Positions 8,166-17,059 of a DNA stretch of 31,820 nt are shown here, piece by piece. This stretch comes from an uncultured bacterium. GTDB taxonomy: Bacteria > Bacillota > Clostridia > Christensenellales > Borkfalkiaceae. The notes beneath the pieces are model-generated. The model made no database searches, was not told the origin of the DNA, and saw nothing but the letters and a program-made list of their open reading frames with translations. The stretch spans positions 1 through 31,820 of the forward strand of contig CAKXBD010000007.1 of NCBI GenBank assembly GCA_934871445.1, read 5' to 3'. The stretch's first letter is position 1, and every line of letters begins with the position of its first letter. The position numbers and the translations under genes are program-made.

Positions 8166-8531
8166 TTAATAAGTGCACGTTACGGTAGAAGAAATAAAAA
8201 ACGCGAGCACAAAAACGAGCACCGAGCAGACAAATACGCCGCGGTTTATTCCTTTGACGGTCTCGTTATCGTTTTTGACGATGCCGACTGCGGAAAAAAT
8301 GACCGATACGGCTATTAGAATAAAGCTCAGATACATCAATCCTTCGGCGTCCAGCACTTTTAAGTTCTCCCAAGGGCTGCTGTAATCCTCCACTTTTGCC
8401 GTAAAAAATTCTCCCGTTTCCACATTCATTGCGGGAATAACGCCCGTATAATGAAAAAAGTTTATAAAATACATCGGCACAAACAGGAAATTCAGTACGA
8501 TTTGTATTGCGGATACAATTTTGCTTCTCAT
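8166..8531 (-). CDS. Small integral membrane protein (121 aa)
   Basis: Unrecognised membrane protein with three predicted transmembrane segments: about residues 7-27 (IQIVLNFLFVPMYFINFF), 65-84 (LMYLSFILIAVSVIFSAVGIV) and 95-115 (GVFVCSVLVFVLAFFIS). A roughly 35-residue extracytoplasmic loop (ETGEFFTAKVEDYSSPWENL) lies between the first two. A GAGGGA site precedes the ATG. It is convergent with the NlpC gene and separated by about 180 bp from the next minus-strand gene, so probably an independent unit. Function unknown. Confidence 0.75.
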   Translation of the reverse strand: MRSKIVSAIQIVLNFLFVPMYFINFFHYTGVIPAMNVETGEFFTAKVEDYSSPWENLKVLDAEGLMYLSFILIAVSVIFSAVGIVKNDNETVKGINRGVFVCSVLVFVLAFFISSTVTCTY

Positions 8532-8715
8532 ATTTTCCCTCTATATTTTTTAAAGCCGTCGCGCCGTTATTTTCAGACCGTACAAAAAAAATCCTTGTCC
8601 GTCACGTCCGTTCACCTATATAGACGAAAAAAAATGCCGCAGCGTTGCAAAAGTTCCGAAATTTTTTATAGTTGATGAAATTTGCACTTTTTCCGCCGTT
8701 TTCGATTTATCCTCC

Positions 8716-9579
8716 TCAATTTTCCTCGCCGTTTTCAGGCTGTTCCGTCCGAACTTCCTCCCCGTCCCGCTCGGACGGTTCCTTTGTATCTCCTTCGGCT
8801 TCTTCCTCTTCCTCGACGGGCTCGTATATCTTTCTCAGTTCCTCTTCCTCCGCGGCGGCAGAGCGGGCGACGGAATCGAAGTCCTCGCGGGAAATCGTCC
8901 CTTCGTCCAAAAGCGTTTCCGCATAAGTCTTATCCTTCGCGGCACCGAGATAGTCCTTTTCCCCGCGAATCGTCTTCAACAACCAAGAAAAGAAGATTTT
9001 CCAATCCCCGAACAGGCTCATGCGGCGGGCGTAACGGGCATCGGAAAGGAGCATTTCCTTATAATCGGTCTCCTCGTCGCCCGAAACGGCTAGGGGATTG
9101 ATGAGGCCGGGCCGCACGGAAAAACGGCCCTCGTCGTCTTCCGAGACGAAAGCGGCGTCAATAAAGGAAAATTTTCTGACGCCGATAAAGCTCAATCGAC
9201 CGCAAAAAATATCAAAGAATACGGGCAATTTATAAAACCGCGTACGTCTGAGCCAACGGCCGTAACTTCCCGCCTCGTTTCCGTCGTCGTCCGTCGTTCG
9301 GAACAACCTGAGCGCAATCGTTTTGGCTTTTTTCCCGACATAAAATTCATGTGTCACGAGAGAGCGCATGTTTCCCGTGCGTTTTTTATAAATTTTCCCG
9401 CGCACGAGAACGGCGAGATAGAGCGGCGAAAGCACCGCCATACAGACGAGCGCCGCTACCGCGTCCCAAAAACGCTTGAAAATCCAGCGATAGGCGATCG
9501 CCATAACCGCCAGCGCCGCCGCCACGTCAAACGCAATAAACAGCGCAAGACCATACCACGTTTTCAAAAATTCATCCAT
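8716..9579 (-). CDS. Degenerate bacterial sugar transferase (PglC/WcaJ-like) domain protein
   Basis: A 287-aa membrane protein related to polyprenyl-phosphate phosphoglycosyl transferases (PF02397). Hydrophobic segments lie at about 7-29 and 38-59; the second has the family signature KRFWDAVAALVCMAVLSPLY. The signature block that normally reads LRKTSLDELPQLxNVLKGDMSxVGPRP is LRRTRFYKLPVFFDIFCGRLSFIGVRK here. The catalytic Asp-Glu pair is therefore Y116-K117, and GPRP is GVRK. The last 50 residues are a very acidic, glutamate-rich tail. The fold is probably kept but catalysis is doubtful. Its ATG overlaps the engB stop by 8 bp, so it is translationally coupled to engB in the lon operon. A structural or regulatory role is possible. 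Confidence 0.75.
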   Translation of the reverse strand: MDEFLKTWYGLALFIAFDVAAALAVMAIAYRWIFKRFWDAVAALVCMAVLSPLYLAVLVRGKIYKKRTGNMRSLVTHEFYVGKKAKTIALRLFRTTDDDGNEAGSYGRWLRRTRFYKLPVFFDIFCGRLSFIGVRKFSFIDAAFVSEDDEGRFSVRPGLINPLAVSGDEETDYKEMLLSDARYARRMSLFGDWKIFFSWLLKTIRGEKDYLGAAKDKTYAETLLDEGTISREDFDSVARSAAAEEEELRKIYEPVEEEEEAEGDTKEPSERDGEEVRTEQPENGEEN

Positions 9580-10345
9580 TGGAAATTTCCTTCCCCGATT
9601 TCTCGGACGAGGGCGAAACCGCCCCCTTTATTATCGCCGTCTTTTCAGTCGCTCCTTCTTTCTCAGGCTCCTCCCCCGCGGGCGAGGGCGTCCGTTCCGT
9701 TACCTCGGCGATTTTCAAAAGCACCGAATCCTTACCATATCCCGTCTGCGCGCTAGTAGCCAAAAGATTTTCCGTACCCAGATACAGATCCGCCGCTATC
9801 GCCTTGACGTGCTCTTTCAGTTTCATTTTTGAAAGTTTGTCCGCCTTCGTCAAAACGACGGTGAACGGAATGATGTGATAGTGTAAAAATTCTATCATCT
9901 GAACGTCGTCCGCGGTCGGATCGTGCCGACTGTCAACCAGCAAAAACACGTGCGAAATCCGCTTTTTATCTGCGAAAAAGGCGTTCAGAGTCTTGGCCCA
10001 TTTCTCCTTTTCCGCCTTCGATACCCGCGCAAAGCCGTATCCCGGCAAATCAGCCAAAATAAACGCTCCGAAATCGAAATAATTCACCAAACGGGTACGT
10101 CCGGGCTCGCTGCTCGTCTTCGCCAGCTTTTTTCGATTAGCCAGCATATTGATGAACGAGCTTTTGCCCACGTTGGATTTTCCGCAGACGGCGATCGTCG
10201 GTTTATCGAAAGAAAGAAACTGCTTTTCGTTCGCCGCCGAGGTGATAAACGTCGCGTTTTTTACGATAAGGCGCGCGCGAGTCCCGTCGGACGCGAGAGA
10301 CTTGCAAAGAGCGGGACGAGTCGGTTTTTCGTTCATTTCATACAT
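9572..10345 (-). CDS. engB: Ribosome-biogenesis GTPase EngB (YihA/YsxC)
   Basis: TRAFAC-class GTPase needed in studied bacteria for late 50S subunit assembly. G1 is GKSNVGKS (55-62), the switch region is SSEPGRTRLVNYF, G3 is DLPGYGFA, and G4 is TKAD. At 257 aa it is longer than the usual ~200. There are about 25 extra N-terminal residues and a 40-residue low-complexity C-terminal tail (TPSPAGEEPEKEG...). The chosen ATG has AAGGAAG 8 nt upstream. It follows lon by 23 bp, the classical lon-engB pairing of Firmicutes, and overlaps the sugar-transferase-like gene downstream. Confidence 0.95.
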   Translation of the reverse strand: MYEMNEKPTRPALCKSLASDGTRARLIVKNATFITSAANEKQFLSFDKPTIAVCGKSNVGKSSFINMLANRKKLAKTSSEPGRTRLVNYFDFGAFILADLPGYGFARVSKAEKEKWAKTLNAFFADKKRISHVFLLVDSRHDPTADDVQMIEFLHYHIIPFTVVLTKADKLSKMKLKEHVKAIAADLYLGTENLLATSAQTGYGKDSVLLKIAEVTERTPSPAGEEPEKEGATEKTAIIKGAVSPSSEKSGKEISNG

Positions 10346-10368
10346 GCCATGTGCTTCCTTTTATTTTT

Positions 10369-12822
10369 TCAGCGGCAACGGACTCCGCCCGAAAGAGGCA
10401 CTCCGCCGTCGCGCACGGGAAGAACAGGTTCTTTTTTCGGCTTTATCCGTTTGGGCTTCGCCTGTTTGAGCTGCGGTGAATCTTCGTCCCCCGCACCGCG
10501 CACGGCGAGCGAGAATACCTCGTCCGCATCCGTCACGGGAATAAAATTCAGCTCTTTGCGCACGCTTTCGGGGATTTCCTCGATATCCTTCTCGTTTTCC
10601 TTGGGAATAACAATATTTTTAATCCCCACCCGCCGCGCGGCGAGCGCCTTTTCCTTCAATCCGCCGATGGGAAGAACTTTGCCGCGGAGCGTGATTTCCC
10701 CCGTCATGGCGATATCCTTTCTCACGGGGCGTCCCGTAAAGGCGGACAGGATAGCGGTGGCGATCGTGATGCCCGCGCTGGGTCCGTCCTTGGGCGTTGC
10801 GCCTTCGGGAACATGAATATGAATGTCCGTCGTCTCGAATTTATCCGCGGGGATTCCGTATTTATCCGCATGCGAACGAATAAAGGAAATCGCCGCCAAA
10901 GCTGATTCCTTCATGACGTCCCCGAGCTTTCCCGTCAGACGGATTTCCCCTTTGCCGTGCATTGCGGAAGCCTCCACCGTCAGCGTGGTGCCGCCCACGG
11001 CCGTCCATGCCAATCCCGTCACCGCGCCCACTTCTTCCTTGCCGCGGGCTTCGTCCGCCTTGAAACGAGGCGCGCCCAAAAATTCCTCCGCTTTCTTCCT
11101 GTCCACTTTTACCTTGGGCAGGGATTTATCGTCCGCATAACGAACGGCAATCTTCCGGCAGACCGTGCCCGCTGTGCGCTCCAAAGTACGCACGCCCGCT
11201 TCCATGGTATAGCCTTCGATAATCGCGCGGATTCCGTCCTCCGTAAATTCCGCGTTCTCCTCCGAAAGACCGTTGGCTTTCAGCTGCTTGGGAATGAGAT
11301 ACCGCTTTGCAATTTCCGTCTTTTCTTCCAGCGTATATCCCGAAAGCTCTATGATTTCCATACGGTCGCGCAGGGGCCCCGGAATAGTGTCCAGCGAGTT
11401 CGCCGTCGTGATGAACAGAACCTTGCTCAGATCGTAGGGAACTTCGAGATACCTGTCGCGGAAAGTGGAATTCTGCTCGGGATCGAGCACCTCCAAAAGC
11501 GCGCTAGCGGGGTCGCCGCGCATATCCGAGGAAATCTTGTCGATTTCGTCGAGTAGGAACACGGGATTGACGGAGCCCGCGTTCTTCATGGCATAAATAA
11601 TTCTGCCGGGCATGGCGCCGATATAGGTGCGCCGGTGTCCGCGGATTTCCGCTTCGTCCTTGACGCCGCCTAAGCTCATGCGGACGAATTTACGATCCAA
11701 AGAACGCGCAATAGAACGCGCAATGCTCGTCTTTCCCACGCCCGGGGGCCCCACAAAGCAGAGAATGGGCGCTTTCATGTTCCCCGTCAGTTTGAGCACC
11801 GCGAGATATTCGGTAATGCGCTCTTTGATCTTTTCAAGGCCGTAATGGTCTGCGTCCAGCACTTTCACGCAATCGGAAAGTTTCTCCGTGTCCTTCGTCT
11901 CCTCCGTCCAAGGCAAATCGAGAATCCAGTCGAGATACCCCGTAATCACCGTATATTCGGGCGAAGAGGACTGCATTTTATCCAGCCTGTCCAGCTCTTT
12001 GAGGCACTTCTCCTCAACCTCCTCGGGCAGCTTCTTCGCGAGAATTTTCTCGCGGTATTCGTCCTCTTCCTTGCCGTCGTCTCCGAGCTCCGTATGAATG
12101 GCTTTGAGCTGCTCGCGCAAAAAATAATCCTTCTGCGAACGGTCGATGTTCTGACGGACGGCGGAAGCGATTTTCTTTTCGATTTTTGCGATTTCCAGCT
12201 CGTCATTGAGACAGCGCTCGAACAGTTTGAGCCTTTCGATGACCGATTCTTCTTCCAAAAGCTCCTGCTTGATTTCCAAGCGCACGCGCATGGCCGAAAC
12301 GGTCATATTAATATAAGTATCGGGATCGGAGCAGGCTTCCAGCTGAGAGAGGATATCCTTGCCGATTTTCCCGTCCGCCATGAGTACGTCGCGCACCATT
12401 TCGCGCGCGGTGCGGAAATAGGCCTCCTCCAATACCTCGTCGCCGTGTTCGGACAGAATTTCATCCGTGACCGCATAATAATATCCCGACTCAAACTGAA
12501 TGGAACGGGCGCGGGCGCGGTACAATCCCTCCGTAAGAATCCGAAGCGTTCCCCCGGGCAGCTGAGTCACCTGCTTGATGCGCGCCACCGTACCGACGGA
12601 ATAAATGTCGTCCGCCGTGATTTCGTCCTTTTCCGTCTCGCGCTGCGCGCAGATAAAAAGCAGTCTGTCCGCCGAAGCGGTCGCCCTGTCGATCGCCTTT
12701 AACGTAATTTCCCGCCCCACCTCGAACGACGTGAGCGTATCGGGAAACGCCACCTTGCCCCGCAAGGGCACGATGGACAATATATTTGTTCTTTGTATTT
12801 GTTTTTCAGTATAATTTTCCAT
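10369..12822 (-). CDS. lon: ATP-dependent protease Lon (LonA type)
   Basis: An 817-aa cytosolic AAA+ serine protease that degrades misfolded and regulatory proteins. The substrate-binding N-domain is about 12-205, followed by a coiled-coil region. The AAA module has Walker A GPPGVGKT (358-365) and Walker B VFLLDEID. The protease domain has the catalytic dyad S682 (PKDGPSAG) and K725 (GGLKEK), with the spacing seen in E. coli Lon. A roughly 40-residue basic/proline-rich tail (KQAKPKRIKPKKEPVLPV) extends past the normal end. It is the first gene of the lon-engB-transferase operon, with its own promoter about 145 nt upstream. I saw no CIRCE or CtsR operator in the leader. The ribosome binding site is modest (AAAGGG about 14 nt away). 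Confidence 0.97.
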   Translation of the reverse strand: MENYTEKQIQRTNILSIVPLRGKVAFPDTLTSFEVGREITLKAIDRATASADRLLFICAQRETEKDEITADDIYSVGTVARIKQVTQLPGGTLRILTEGLYRARARSIQFESGYYYAVTDEILSEHGDEVLEEAYFRTAREMVRDVLMADGKIGKDILSQLEACSDPDTYINMTVSAMRVRLEIKQELLEEESVIERLKLFERCLNDELEIAKIEKKIASAVRQNIDRSQKDYFLREQLKAIHTELGDDGKEEDEYREKILAKKLPEEVEEKCLKELDRLDKMQSSSPEYTVITGYLDWILDLPWTEETKDTEKLSDCVKVLDADHYGLEKIKERITEYLAVLKLTGNMKAPILCFVGPPGVGKTSIARSIARSLDRKFVRMSLGGVKDEAEIRGHRRTYIGAMPGRIIYAMKNAGSVNPVFLLDEIDKISSDMRGDPASALLEVLDPEQNSTFRDRYLEVPYDLSKVLFITTANSLDTIPGPLRDRMEIIELSGYTLEEKTEIAKRYLIPKQLKANGLSEENAEFTEDGIRAIIEGYTMEAGVRTLERTAGTVCRKIAVRYADDKSLPKVKVDRKKAEEFLGAPRFKADEARGKEEVGAVTGLAWTAVGGTTLTVEASAMHGKGEIRLTGKLGDVMKESALAAISFIRSHADKYGIPADKFETTDIHIHVPEGATPKDGPSAGITIATAILSAFTGRPVRKDIAMTGEITLRGKVLPIGGLKEKALAARRVGIKNIVIPKENEKDIEEIPESVRKELNFIPVTDADEVFSLAVRGAGDEDSPQLKQAKPKRIKPKKEPVLPVRDGGVPLSGGVRCR

Positions 12823-12973
12823 ATAATTATTTTTACCCTTTCACTCCTCTTTTCAAACAATCCCTTTCACGATAATGCGAAACGCCCCTCAAAACGAACA
12901 TAAAAACGGAAAGTCCTATTCATTACGGCGCGGAAACACCCGTAAACATCCGCGCTTGCGTATATCTGCTTCT

Positions 12974-13002
12974 ATTATAACACATCGCGGGCGAAAAGGC
13001 AA
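12974..13002 (-). promoter_or_regulatory. Promoter of the lon operon
   Basis: On the minus strand, TTGCCT (12997-13002), 17-bp spacer, then TGTTATAAT, an extended -10 with a perfect TATAAT hexamer at 12974-12979. Confidence 0.65.
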
Positions 13003-13098
13003 AGAACTTTTCCTGAAAATTCTTTCACATATCTTAACAGTCTGTCGCTTTTCGTCGAATAAAAAAGAGTTTTTCCTCAAAAGGTTTTTGTTTTCCTA

Positions 13099-13126
13099 TT
13101 GACTTTTCATTTTTTTATGTTATAAT
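13099..13126 (+). promoter_or_regulatory. Strong extended -10 promoter of the 177-aa gene
   Basis: TTGACT (13099-13104), 16-bp spacer, TGTTATAAT with TATAAT at 13121-13126. The leader is about 20 nt and carries AAGGAGGA (13143-13150). Confidence 0.8.
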
Positions 13127-13153
13127 GAAGTCAGAAAAAAATAAGGAGGATAT

Positions 13154-13687
13154 ATGAAAAAGAAAATTTTAATCATCGTTCTTCCGATTGTCCTCGTGCT
13201 GATTTTCCTGACGGGAATATTATTATATGTGTATCTTCCACCCAAAGACTCTAATTTCCGAATCGATTTGCAAGTAGACGATGTCGGATTCGACGACGAA
13301 ATTACCTTGGTTTCGGACGACAAATCGGGCAACATGGTCCTTTCCTGTAAAACGGGAAAAACCCTCAATTTTCGAATGCTTTTCATGCACAGGGACAGGA
13401 GAGAATATAAAACCGTTTATCGCGGGGAGACGTTCATGGACATAGAAATTTCTCTGGCGAATTCCCTCGTATATTCCCCCGATCGCTCCGAGACGCACGA
13501 ACTCACCCTTCCCAATATCAAAGGACTGCGGTTAAATTGGTCGATCGACAACTGCACACGGACGTATACCTTTGAAGAAAAGGGAATCTATACGGTCGTT
13601 GCGAAATCGTTTTTTCAGACAAAAGGCAGGGAATTCGCCCCCGTTTCCCGCCCCGTTACCGTCGTCGTCGGTCTATTTGATTCGTAA
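13154..13687 (+). CDS. Membrane-anchored hypothetical protein (177 aa)
   Basis: Unrecognised. One N-terminal membrane anchor (about residues 4-27, IIVLPIVLVLIFLTGILLYVY) without a lipobox is followed by about 150 extracytoplasmic residues of predicted beta-rich sequence. These include a Cys pair (C59 in VLSCKTG, and the Cys in DNCTRTYTFEEKGIYTVVAKS). The C-terminal pattern 'TFEEKGIYTVVAKSFF' looks like the end of an Ig-like or PKD-like beta sandwich. The promoter and ribosome binding site are near consensus, so the gene is probably well expressed. It is monocistronic, and a bidirectional terminator separates it from clpX. Confidence 0.8.
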   Translation: MKKKILIIVLPIVLVLIFLTGILLYVYLPPKDSNFRIDLQVDDVGFDDEITLVSDDKSGNMVLSCKTGKTLNFRMLFMHRDRREYKTVYRGETFMDIEISLANSLVYSPDRSETHELTLPNIKGLRLNWSIDNCTRTYTFEEKGIYTVVAKSFFQTKGREFAPVSRPVTVVVGLFDS

Positions 13688-13746
13688 AGCAGATCGTCCC
13701 GATATACACGGTCGTGCAAACCTGTAAAATCGATCAACCCGATAAA

Positions 13747-13782
13747 AACCGCGGCGCGAAAAATTTCGCGCCGCGGTTTTTT
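13747..13782. terminator. Bidirectional intrinsic terminator (177-aa gene / clpX)
   Basis: A 15-bp perfect stem AACCGCGGCGCGAAA (13747-13761) / TTTCGCGCCGCGGTT (13764-13778) is flanked by TTTTTT on the plus side and by AAAAA (a U-run in minus-strand RNA) on the other. It lies between two convergent genes. Confidence 0.9.
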
Positions 13783-13818
13783 CCGCGCTTTTTTGTATTT
13801 CCCTGCAATTTCCGCGCT

Positions 13819-15060
13819 TTAAGCGGATTTTTGTTTATACACGATTTTCGGCTTCGCGCCTTCCGTCAGACATTCCTTGGTCACGACGACTTCTTCGACG
13901 TCCTCCTCCGAAGGAATCTGATACATGACGTCCGTCATCAGCCCTTCGATGATCGTCCTGAGTCCCCGCGCGCCCGTCTTTAACCGAATCGCCGTCTGCG
14001 CGATTTCCTTTACAGCGTCCTCCTCGACCGTCAGCTTCACTCCGTCGAAGCCCACCAGCTTCTGATACTGCTTGATGATCGCGTTTTTCGGTTCCGTCAG
14101 AATCTTCACCAGCGCGTCCTCGCCCAAGGGGTCGAGATTGACCACGATGGGCAGCCGCCCGACAAATTCGGGAATCAGCCCGAACTTCGTCAGATCCTGC
14201 GGCTTCACGTCGTCGAGCGCCGCATAGTCCACTTCGTCCGCGCCCAGCTTGACCTTGCCGCCGAATCCGAGCGTCGTGTCGTCCTTCCTCGACGCCACGA
14301 TTTTATCCAAGCCCACGAATGCTCCGCCGCAGATGAATAAAATGTTCGTCGTGTCGATTCTCAGGCACTCCTGCTGAGGGTGCTTTCTTCCGCCCTGCGG
14401 CGGCACCGAAGCCATCGTGCTTTCGATGATTTTCAAAAGCGCCTGCTGCACCCCTTCGCCCGATACGTCCCGCGTAATCGATACGTTTTCGCTCTTTCTC
14501 GCAATCTTGTCGATTTCGTCGATATAAATGATTCCGCGCTGCGCGCGCTCGATATCGTAATCGGCGTTCTGAATGAGTTTCAAAAGAATATTCTCTACGT
14601 CCTCGCCCACATAGCCCGCTTCCGTCAGCGTGGTCGCGTCGCTCGTGGCGAAAGGCACGTTGAGAATTTTCGCAAGCGTCCGCGCGAGCAGCGTTTTACC
14701 GCAGCCCGTGGGCCCCAGAAGCAGAATATTGCTCTTTTCGATCTCCACCCCGTCGTCCGCTTTTTTCGACTTCATGAGCGAATTTATGCGCTTATAATGG
14801 TTATACACCGCGACGGAAAGAACCTTCTTCGCCTTGTCCTGCCCGACGATGTATTTATCCAGCTCCGCCTTGATTTCGGCGGGCTTCTTCAAGGGGACTT
14901 CCTCCGTCTTGCTCTCTTTGTCGAGCGTCTCGTCCACCATCGCCTTGCAGATATCCACGCAGTCGTCGCAGATAAAAACTCCGCCCGGCCCCGCGATGAG
15001 ACGGCGCACCTCCTCTTTCGATTTACCGCAGAAAGAACAGCGTTGTTCGTTTTTTTCCAT
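13819..15060 (-). CDS. clpX: ClpX, ATP-dependent unfoldase of ClpXP
   Basis: A 413-aa AAA+ unfoldase that recognises tagged substrates and feeds them to ClpP. The N-terminal zinc-binding domain has C8-x2-C11 and C31-x2-C34. The AAA domain has Walker A GPTGCGKT (116-123, K122) and Walker B YIDEID, and the pore/sensor and C-terminal regions are conserved (GARGLRTIIE). Length is normal for the family. It lies 101 bp downstream of clpP, separated by a terminator-like hairpin that could set the ClpX:ClpP ratio. A GGGGTG motif precedes the ATG. Confidence 0.97.
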   Translation of the reverse strand: MEKNEQRCSFCGKSKEEVRRLIAGPGGVFICDDCVDICKAMVDETLDKESKTEEVPLKKPAEIKAELDKYIVGQDKAKKVLSVAVYNHYKRINSLMKSKKADDGVEIEKSNILLLGPTGCGKTLLARTLAKILNVPFATSDATTLTEAGYVGEDVENILLKLIQNADYDIERAQRGIIYIDEIDKIARKSENVSITRDVSGEGVQQALLKIIESTMASVPPQGGRKHPQQECLRIDTTNILFICGGAFVGLDKIVASRKDDTTLGFGGKVKLGADEVDYAALDDVKPQDLTKFGLIPEFVGRLPIVVNLDPLGEDALVKILTEPKNAIIKQYQKLVGFDGVKLTVEEDAVKEIAQTAIRLKTGARGLRTIIEGLMTDVMYQIPSEEDVEEVVVTKECLTEGAKPKIVYKQKSA

Positions 15061-15092
15061 GTGTCACACCCCGTTTATAAATTGAAAAATAC

Positions 15093-15125
15093 CGCGCAAA
15101 GCTCCTTTTCCCGAAACTTTGCGCG
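15093..15125 (-). terminator. Terminator-like hairpin between clpP and clpX
   Basis: On the minus strand, CGCGCAAAG (15117-15125) pairs with CTTTGCGCG (15093-15101) around a 15-nt loop and is followed by GTATTTTT. It lies inside the tig-clpP-clpX transcript, so partial termination (attenuation) before clpX is the likely effect, unless clpX has its own promoter; I did not find one. Confidence 0.5.
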
Positions 15126-15161
15126 AGCGTATTTTTTATGTCCCGTATCCCTCAAAACGCC

Positions 15162-15755
15162 TCAGCGTCTCACGAATACTTTATCGATAAGCCCGTACAC
15201 CCGCGCTTCTTCCGCCGAAAGGTAGTTGTCCCTGTCGGTGTCCCGCTCGATGGTGGCGATGTCCTTGCCCGTGTTCTCGGAAAGGATTCTGTTCATCTTC
15301 GCCTTCGTGCGCAGGATATGCTCCGCTTGGATCTTGATGTCGCTGGCTTGGCCCTGAGCTCCGCCCAAGGGCTGGTGAATCATAATCTCCGAATTGGGGA
15401 GCGCGAACCGTTTGCCGCGCGCGCCGCTCGACAGGAGAAACGCGCCCATGGACGCCGCAAGCCCGATGCAAATCGTCGATACGTCGCACTTGACGTAATT
15501 CATCGTGTCGTAAATCGCCATGCCTGCCGTCACCGAGCCGCCCGGAGAATTGATATACAGATTGATGTCCTTTCCCGGCTCCTTGCCTTCCAGATAAATG
15601 AGCTGCGCCACCACCGTATTCGCTACCGCGTCGTCGATTTCGCCGCTCAAAAATATGATTCTGTCCTCCAAAAGTCGGGAATACAGATCGTACGAGCGTT
15701 CGCCCGTCGAAGTGCGTTCCACGACATAGGGAATCAGAACGTTTTTTTCGTTCAT
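15162..15755 (-). CDS. clpP: ClpP, proteolytic subunit of ClpXP
   Basis: A 197-aa self-compartmentalised serine protease. The catalytic triad is visible: S102 in ASMGAFLL, H127 in EIMIHQPLGG, and D172 in ERDTDRDNYLS. The N-terminal loop MNEKNVLIPYVVERTSTGERSYD is the usual axial-pore and ClpX-contact segment. Its ATG overlaps the trigger-factor stop as ATGA (15752-15755), so the two are translationally coupled; its AGGAG lies inside the end of tig. It works with ClpX, encoded next in the operon. Confidence 0.98.
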   Translation of the reverse strand: MNEKNVLIPYVVERTSTGERSYDLYSRLLEDRIIFLSGEIDDAVANTVVAQLIYLEGKEPGKDINLYINSPGGSVTAGMAIYDTMNYVKCDVSTICIGLAASMGAFLLSSGARGKRFALPNSEIMIHQPLGGAQGQASDIKIQAEHILRTKAKMNRILSENTGKDIATIERDTDRDNYLSAEEARVYGLIDKVFVRR

Positions 15756-17059
15756 TCCTTATTCTCCTCTCGATACATTTCGTTGTTCGCTTTCAGGAAG
15801 TCGAACAGCTTGGTAATGATGATGTCGCTCTTGATATAATCGAGCTGACGGGGATCCATATCCTTCCTGTAATCTTCCGCGCTCTTATCCACGGACGCCG
15901 CCTGCTCGGCAACCTTCGCGTCCACTTCCTCTGCCGTCGCTTCGATCTTCTCGTCCTTGATAATCTGAGAAATGATGAGCTGGTTCAAAACGTTCTTCTT
16001 TGCCTGCTCTTCGTAGTTCTTTCTGAAATCTTCCTTGCTCACCTTGATAAAATCGAGGTAATCCTGCAATTTGAGCCCTTGATACATGAGTTGATATTCG
16101 AACTTCTGAACGAGCCCGTCGATTTCCCGTTCGATCATCGCCTGAGGGATTTCCGCCTCCGCGGTCGCGGAAATCGCGTCGAGGATACTGTTCTCCGTCG
16201 CGTCGAGCGCGTTCTTATCCGCCTGCTTTTGCAGTCTCTCTCTCGTCTTTTGCTTATATTCCTCGATCGTCTCGCTGCCCGTGGCGTCCTTGATAAACGC
16301 ATCGGTGAGCTCGGGCAGTTCCTTGCCCTTAATGGAATTGAGCTTGACGGCGAAAACGGCGTCCTTGCCTTTGAGGTTCTCCGCCTGATAATTTTCGGGG
16401 AATTTGACGTTGACGTCCTTTTTGTCCCCGATATTCATGCCGACGACCTGATCCTCGAAACCGGGAATGAACTGTCCGCTGCCGAGCGTCAGATCGAAGC
16501 CCTCGGCTTCGCCGCCGTCGAACTTGACGCCGTCCACCGTGCCGACAAAGTCGATGTTGACGATGTCGCCGCTTTGGCAGGGACGGTCGGTAACGTCCAC
16601 TTTGCGGGCGTTGCGGTCGCGGAGTCTGTCGAGTTCCTTGTCGATGTCGGCATCCTTTACAGTATACGCAAACTCTTTGATTTTCATACCTTTGTAGGAG
16701 CCGATTTTCACCTCCGGCTTCACGGGAGTGACCGCCACCAGCGTCACGCCCTCGTCGGAAAGGTCGTCCACGGAAAGTTCGGGGTCGCCCACGGCCGTGA
16801 ACTTCTTTTCTTCCTTATCGAGAATCTTCCCGTAGTTCTCGGAGAAGAGCACGTTGAGCGCGTCCTCGAAAAACACGCCCTTGCCGTATGCGTGCTCGAT
16901 GACGTTGCGGGGCGCCTTGCCCTTGCGGAAGCCGTTGACGGCAAATCTGCCCTTGGTCTTTAAGTACGCCTTGTTGAGCGCGTCCTTCCACTCGTCCTTG
17001 TCGAACTTCATCGTAATTTTTACCGTGCTTTTCTCTGCGGCTTTTGTTGTGTACTTCAT
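15752..17059 (-). CDS. tig: Trigger factor, ribosome-associated chaperone / PPIase
   Basis: A 435-aa protein that binds near the peptide exit tunnel and shields nascent chains. The ribosome-binding N-domain carries the signature GFRKGKAP (43-50). An FKBP-type prolyl isomerase domain occupies about 150-245 (VNIDFVGTVDGVKFDGGEAEGFDLTLGSGQFIPGFE region). The helical C-domain, about 260-430, forms the chaperone arms. It is the first gene of tig-clpP-clpX, an order conserved in many bacteria that couples folding with degradation. Its promoter was not clear to me; see the rejected list. Confidence 0.97.
   Translation of the reverse strand: MKYTTKAAEKSTVKITMKFDKDEWKDALNKAYLKTKGRFAVNGFRKGKAPRNVIEHAYGKGVFFEDALNVLFSENYGKILDKEEKKFTAVGDPELSVDDLSDEGVTLVAVTPVKPEVKIGSYKGMKIKEFAYTVKDADIDKELDRLRDRNARKVDVTDRPCQSGDIVNIDFVGTVDGVKFDGGEAEGFDLTLGSGQFIPGFEDQVVGMNIGDKKDVNVKFPENYQAENLKGKDAVFAVKLNSIKGKELPELTDAFIKDATGSETIEEYKQKTRERLQKQADKNALDATENSILDAISATAEAEIPQAMIEREIDGLVQKFEYQLMYQGLKLQDYLDFIKVSKEDFRKNYEEQAKKNVLNQLIISQIIKDEKIEATAEEVDAKVAEQAASVDKSAEDYRKDMDPRQLDYIKSDIIITKLFDFLKANNEMYREENKE

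Larger units (their letters stand above)
12823..13153. other. Divergent intergenic region lon / 177-aa gene
   Basis: A 331-bp stretch with a promoter facing each way (described separately), the lon leader of about 145 nt, and an AT-rich run at 13003-13098. No ORF with a ribosome binding site, RNA gene or repeat was seen in it. Confidence 0.6.

Noticed and set aside
12823..13002. Heat-shock operators (CIRCE, CtsR boxes) before lon, and also before tig and clpX
   Set aside because: Looked for the TTAGCACTC/GAGTGCTAA and GGTCAAA repeats; none seen.
16079..16963. Long plus-strand frame within tig
   Set aside because: Antisense shadow of trigger factor.
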